Part shown: piece after piece, positions 47,280 through 64,000 of the stretch
Layout: every line of letters begins with the position of its first letter
Numbering within the stretch: the stretch's first letter is position 1
Assembly: GCA_018881555.1 (NCBI GenBank)
Contig: JACAXG010000252.1
Coordinates: 62,001-126,000, forward strand
Source of the DNA: Amblyornis subalaris
Lineage: Eukaryota > Chordata > Aves > Passeriformes > Ptilonorhynchidae
Length of the DNA stretch: 64,000 nucleotides
Direction: 5' to 3'
Program-made: the position numbers and the translations under genes
The notes under the pieces: generated by a model
What the model saw: the letters and a program-made list of their open reading frames with translations, nothing else
Told to the model about the DNA's origin: nothing
Database searches by the model: none

Positions 47280-47726
47280 TTGGCAGCTGATCATGAGCTC
47301 AGACTAATGTTCAAAGTAAGCAATAACCTCCCTGAGGTGTTCCTGAAGTCTCCTGACGAACTGGCCCGTTGCGTGAAGCGGAGGGGAGGTGGGGTCCTGC
47401 GTGACTGGGCTGGGGGGATCTCACATGCGCTCGCCAGCTCCTCCCAAGAGATGGTGGCATTCCTGGTGAGGGCTGAGCCAGGAGAGAACTACACGGGGCA
47501 GGGATGCAGGATACACAGGTCAAAACAGCCTCGTTGGGGTTGGAGTAAAGACGTGCTGCACACCAGCAGAAAGATTAGAGGGGATGATCCTCTGACCTGG
47601 GAATGGTTTACTTGCGAGGATGAGCAGATACACCAGGAACCTTCTGTAACGTCCCATGCCGCTGCAAAGTGGTGTCAGGCTCGCGCCAACCGCGTAAACT
47701 CCCTGCGCTNCTGCAAACCCACTTAA
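47280..47726 (+). other. Unassigned 148-codon open frame between MEA1 and PPP2R5D
   Basis: An ATG-initiated frame runs 148 codons and contains one N. It lies opposite the presumed PPP2R5D 3'UTR and is richer in CpG than its surroundings. The predicted peptide matches no family I recognise and has no signal peptide or membrane segment. No promoter or splice sites frame it. It may be chance, or the relic of an inserted element. Confidence 0.2.
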
Positions 47727-48226
47727 GCTTATGTGTCAAGAAAGCAGGTGCAGCTGGTAAGAAGCAAGGACTCCTTTCTCTATGACAAACCGACCTCTGA
47801 GGTGGCACCTTGGCCTGACACTAAATCTGCACCACAAAAAACAGGGGTGAAGCCTGGATCACAGTAGCACCCAAGCGCTGCGCAAGCCCCTGGGCTATCA
47901 GCAAGTGTCTCTAAATGCTAAGTTAGCACGAGTCCCTGATGCACCAAGTGATAACTAACAAGGGCCTCAGGCCTCAGCAGGTGCCAAAGTAACAGGACGA
48001 GGTGAACTTTGGTCAGAGCACCCATGGAAGCAATTCAGCAGTAGTGCTTTAGCCATTGATAATAACGAGGAGACAACTGAACACTCAAACTCAGCCACGC
48101 CCCATAAGGTGTATCCATTGCTTCCACTAGCTTGCNGAAATGACTAGGAGCACAAGCTTTCTAGAAACCCTGGCCCTGAAGAGCTAAGGATGGGATACAG
48201 AGACAAAGGGAGAGCTGCAGGAGTAT

Positions 48227-48232
48227 TTTAAT
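48227..48232 (-). terminator. PPP2R5D: Candidate proximal polyadenylation signal ATTAAA of PPP2R5D
   Basis: Plus-strand tttaat reads ATTAAA on the minus strand, 880 bp after the PPP2R5D stop codon. It is the common variant signal and would give a 3'UTR of about 0.9 kb. I cannot decide between this and the distal AATAAA at 46365-46370. Confidence 0.35.
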
Positions 48233-49111
48233 TGAGCAGGTAGAGGAACAAAGTAGAAGTCAGTGGCTGACACCTGCTATAAAGCGGGAAGTTAATTCTG
48301 GGCCCACAATTAACCCGAGACATCGGGATGGAGATGAGTCAGCACGGACCAACACAAACAGCTGAAGGAATTCACTTTCTCACAAGAGAGCTCTAAGGAT
48401 GCTCTAAAGGGAGGACTGCAATAGTATGTAGTGCTTGCACCCAGCTTTACTGGGGGTGGCAAAGCACTGAACCCCCACTCCACTGACGGGAACAGAACAA
48501 GGGGCTTGTAGCAAAAGAAAGGTAGAAGTAAACATCTCCTCATCTCCTCTGCTGTACGTAAGACCCTTCAGCTGTGGAGCTGCACCCCAAGGCAGAGTGA
48601 AGAGGCAGCAAAGCCTTCACAAACTCTGCTTCTGCCCCAAGCTTAGCCTGACCTCTGATCATGGCAGGACTCAGCTGCACAGGCAGCATGGGGGCAGGCA
48701 TGGCGAAGATGGGCACTTGGAGCAGCACACTGAGCCACGCGTGGCAGTCTCTGGCCAACACAGAGCCTGAGCAAGGCTCTGGCTTCCAGGCAGAGTAAGA
48801 ACCAGGTGGCAGTTCGCAGTGAAGGGAGTCCTGCCTGGACCGATACAAGCAGAGGTCAGGCAGGCTCCCTTCATGCCCACACAGCCAAGGTGGAAAAGCA
48901 GGAGGACGGAGAAAAGGCAGGAGGACACGACAGTGGTGAGATACAAGTTATAACGCAAAACCAGATCTACCCTGGAGGTATGCAGATGGAGTGGAGGACA
49001 GGCACAGCTCACCATGTTCATTCCTTACTTATACATGAGAACCGAGTGCATTTCCATGACCCCTGGAGGAAAGGGATGGGGCAGAGCTTCCTGGGCCAGC
49101 TTCTGAGCCGG

Positions 49112-64000
<14,889 letters not shown>

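Overview
The window is vertebrate nuclear DNA and almost certainly avian. Four things point there: short multi-exon genes with canonical GT-AG introns, CpG-island promoters, several 5'-truncated CR1 LINE fragments (the dominant bird/reptile retroposon), and an NPAS4-like (NPAS4L) gene that mammals lack at this position. The species cannot be named from the sequence. Isolated single Ns occur throughout, roughly two per kb, as if ambiguous or heterozygous calls had been masked.

Layout from left to right. 1-5.6 kb: a CpG island at the very edge, then gene-poor DNA with three diverged copies of an unidentified repeat. 5.6-9.2 kb: a TMEM121-family membrane protein gene on the + strand, with a CpG-island first exon and a single coding exon. 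9.2-11.5 kb: intergenic, with an old CR1. 11.5-20.1 kb: RRP36 (-), seven coding exons. 20.2-23.8 kb: a compact bHLH-PAS gene of the NPAS4 family, best read as NPAS4L (-), eight coding exons. 26.0-45.0 kb: KLHDC3 (-), ten coding exons plus an inferred non-coding first exon. 44.7-45.3 kb: a CpG-rich bidirectional promoter. 45.3-46.45 kb: MEA1 (+), three exons. 46.4 kb to beyond the right edge: PPP2R5D (-), the last eleven coding exons; its 5' half lies outside the window.

I reconstructed every gene exon by exon from splice sites and reading-frame phase, and all coding sums close in frame: RRP36 279 aa, NPAS4L 433 aa, KLHDC3 382 aa, MEA1 164 aa, TMEM121-like 310 aa, PPP2R5D C-terminal 391 aa. 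From memory, the human 6p21.1 order is PPP2R5D > < MEA1, KLHDC3 >, RRP36 >. This window shows the same order and relative orientation, but with NPAS4L placed between KLHDC3 and RRP36, and a TMEM121 paralogue downstream of RRP36 where human has CUL7.

These neighbours are housekeeping or regulatory genes, not one pathway: ribosome biogenesis (RRP36), CUL2 ubiquitin ligase receptor (KLHDC3), PP2A regulatory subunit (PPP2R5D) and a germline-associated acidic protein (MEA1). The standout is the NPAS4L gene. It has an inverted pair of perfect MEF2 sites upstream, a tandemly duplicated splice donor, and a polyadenylation signal about 100 bp upstream of the RRP36 start codon.
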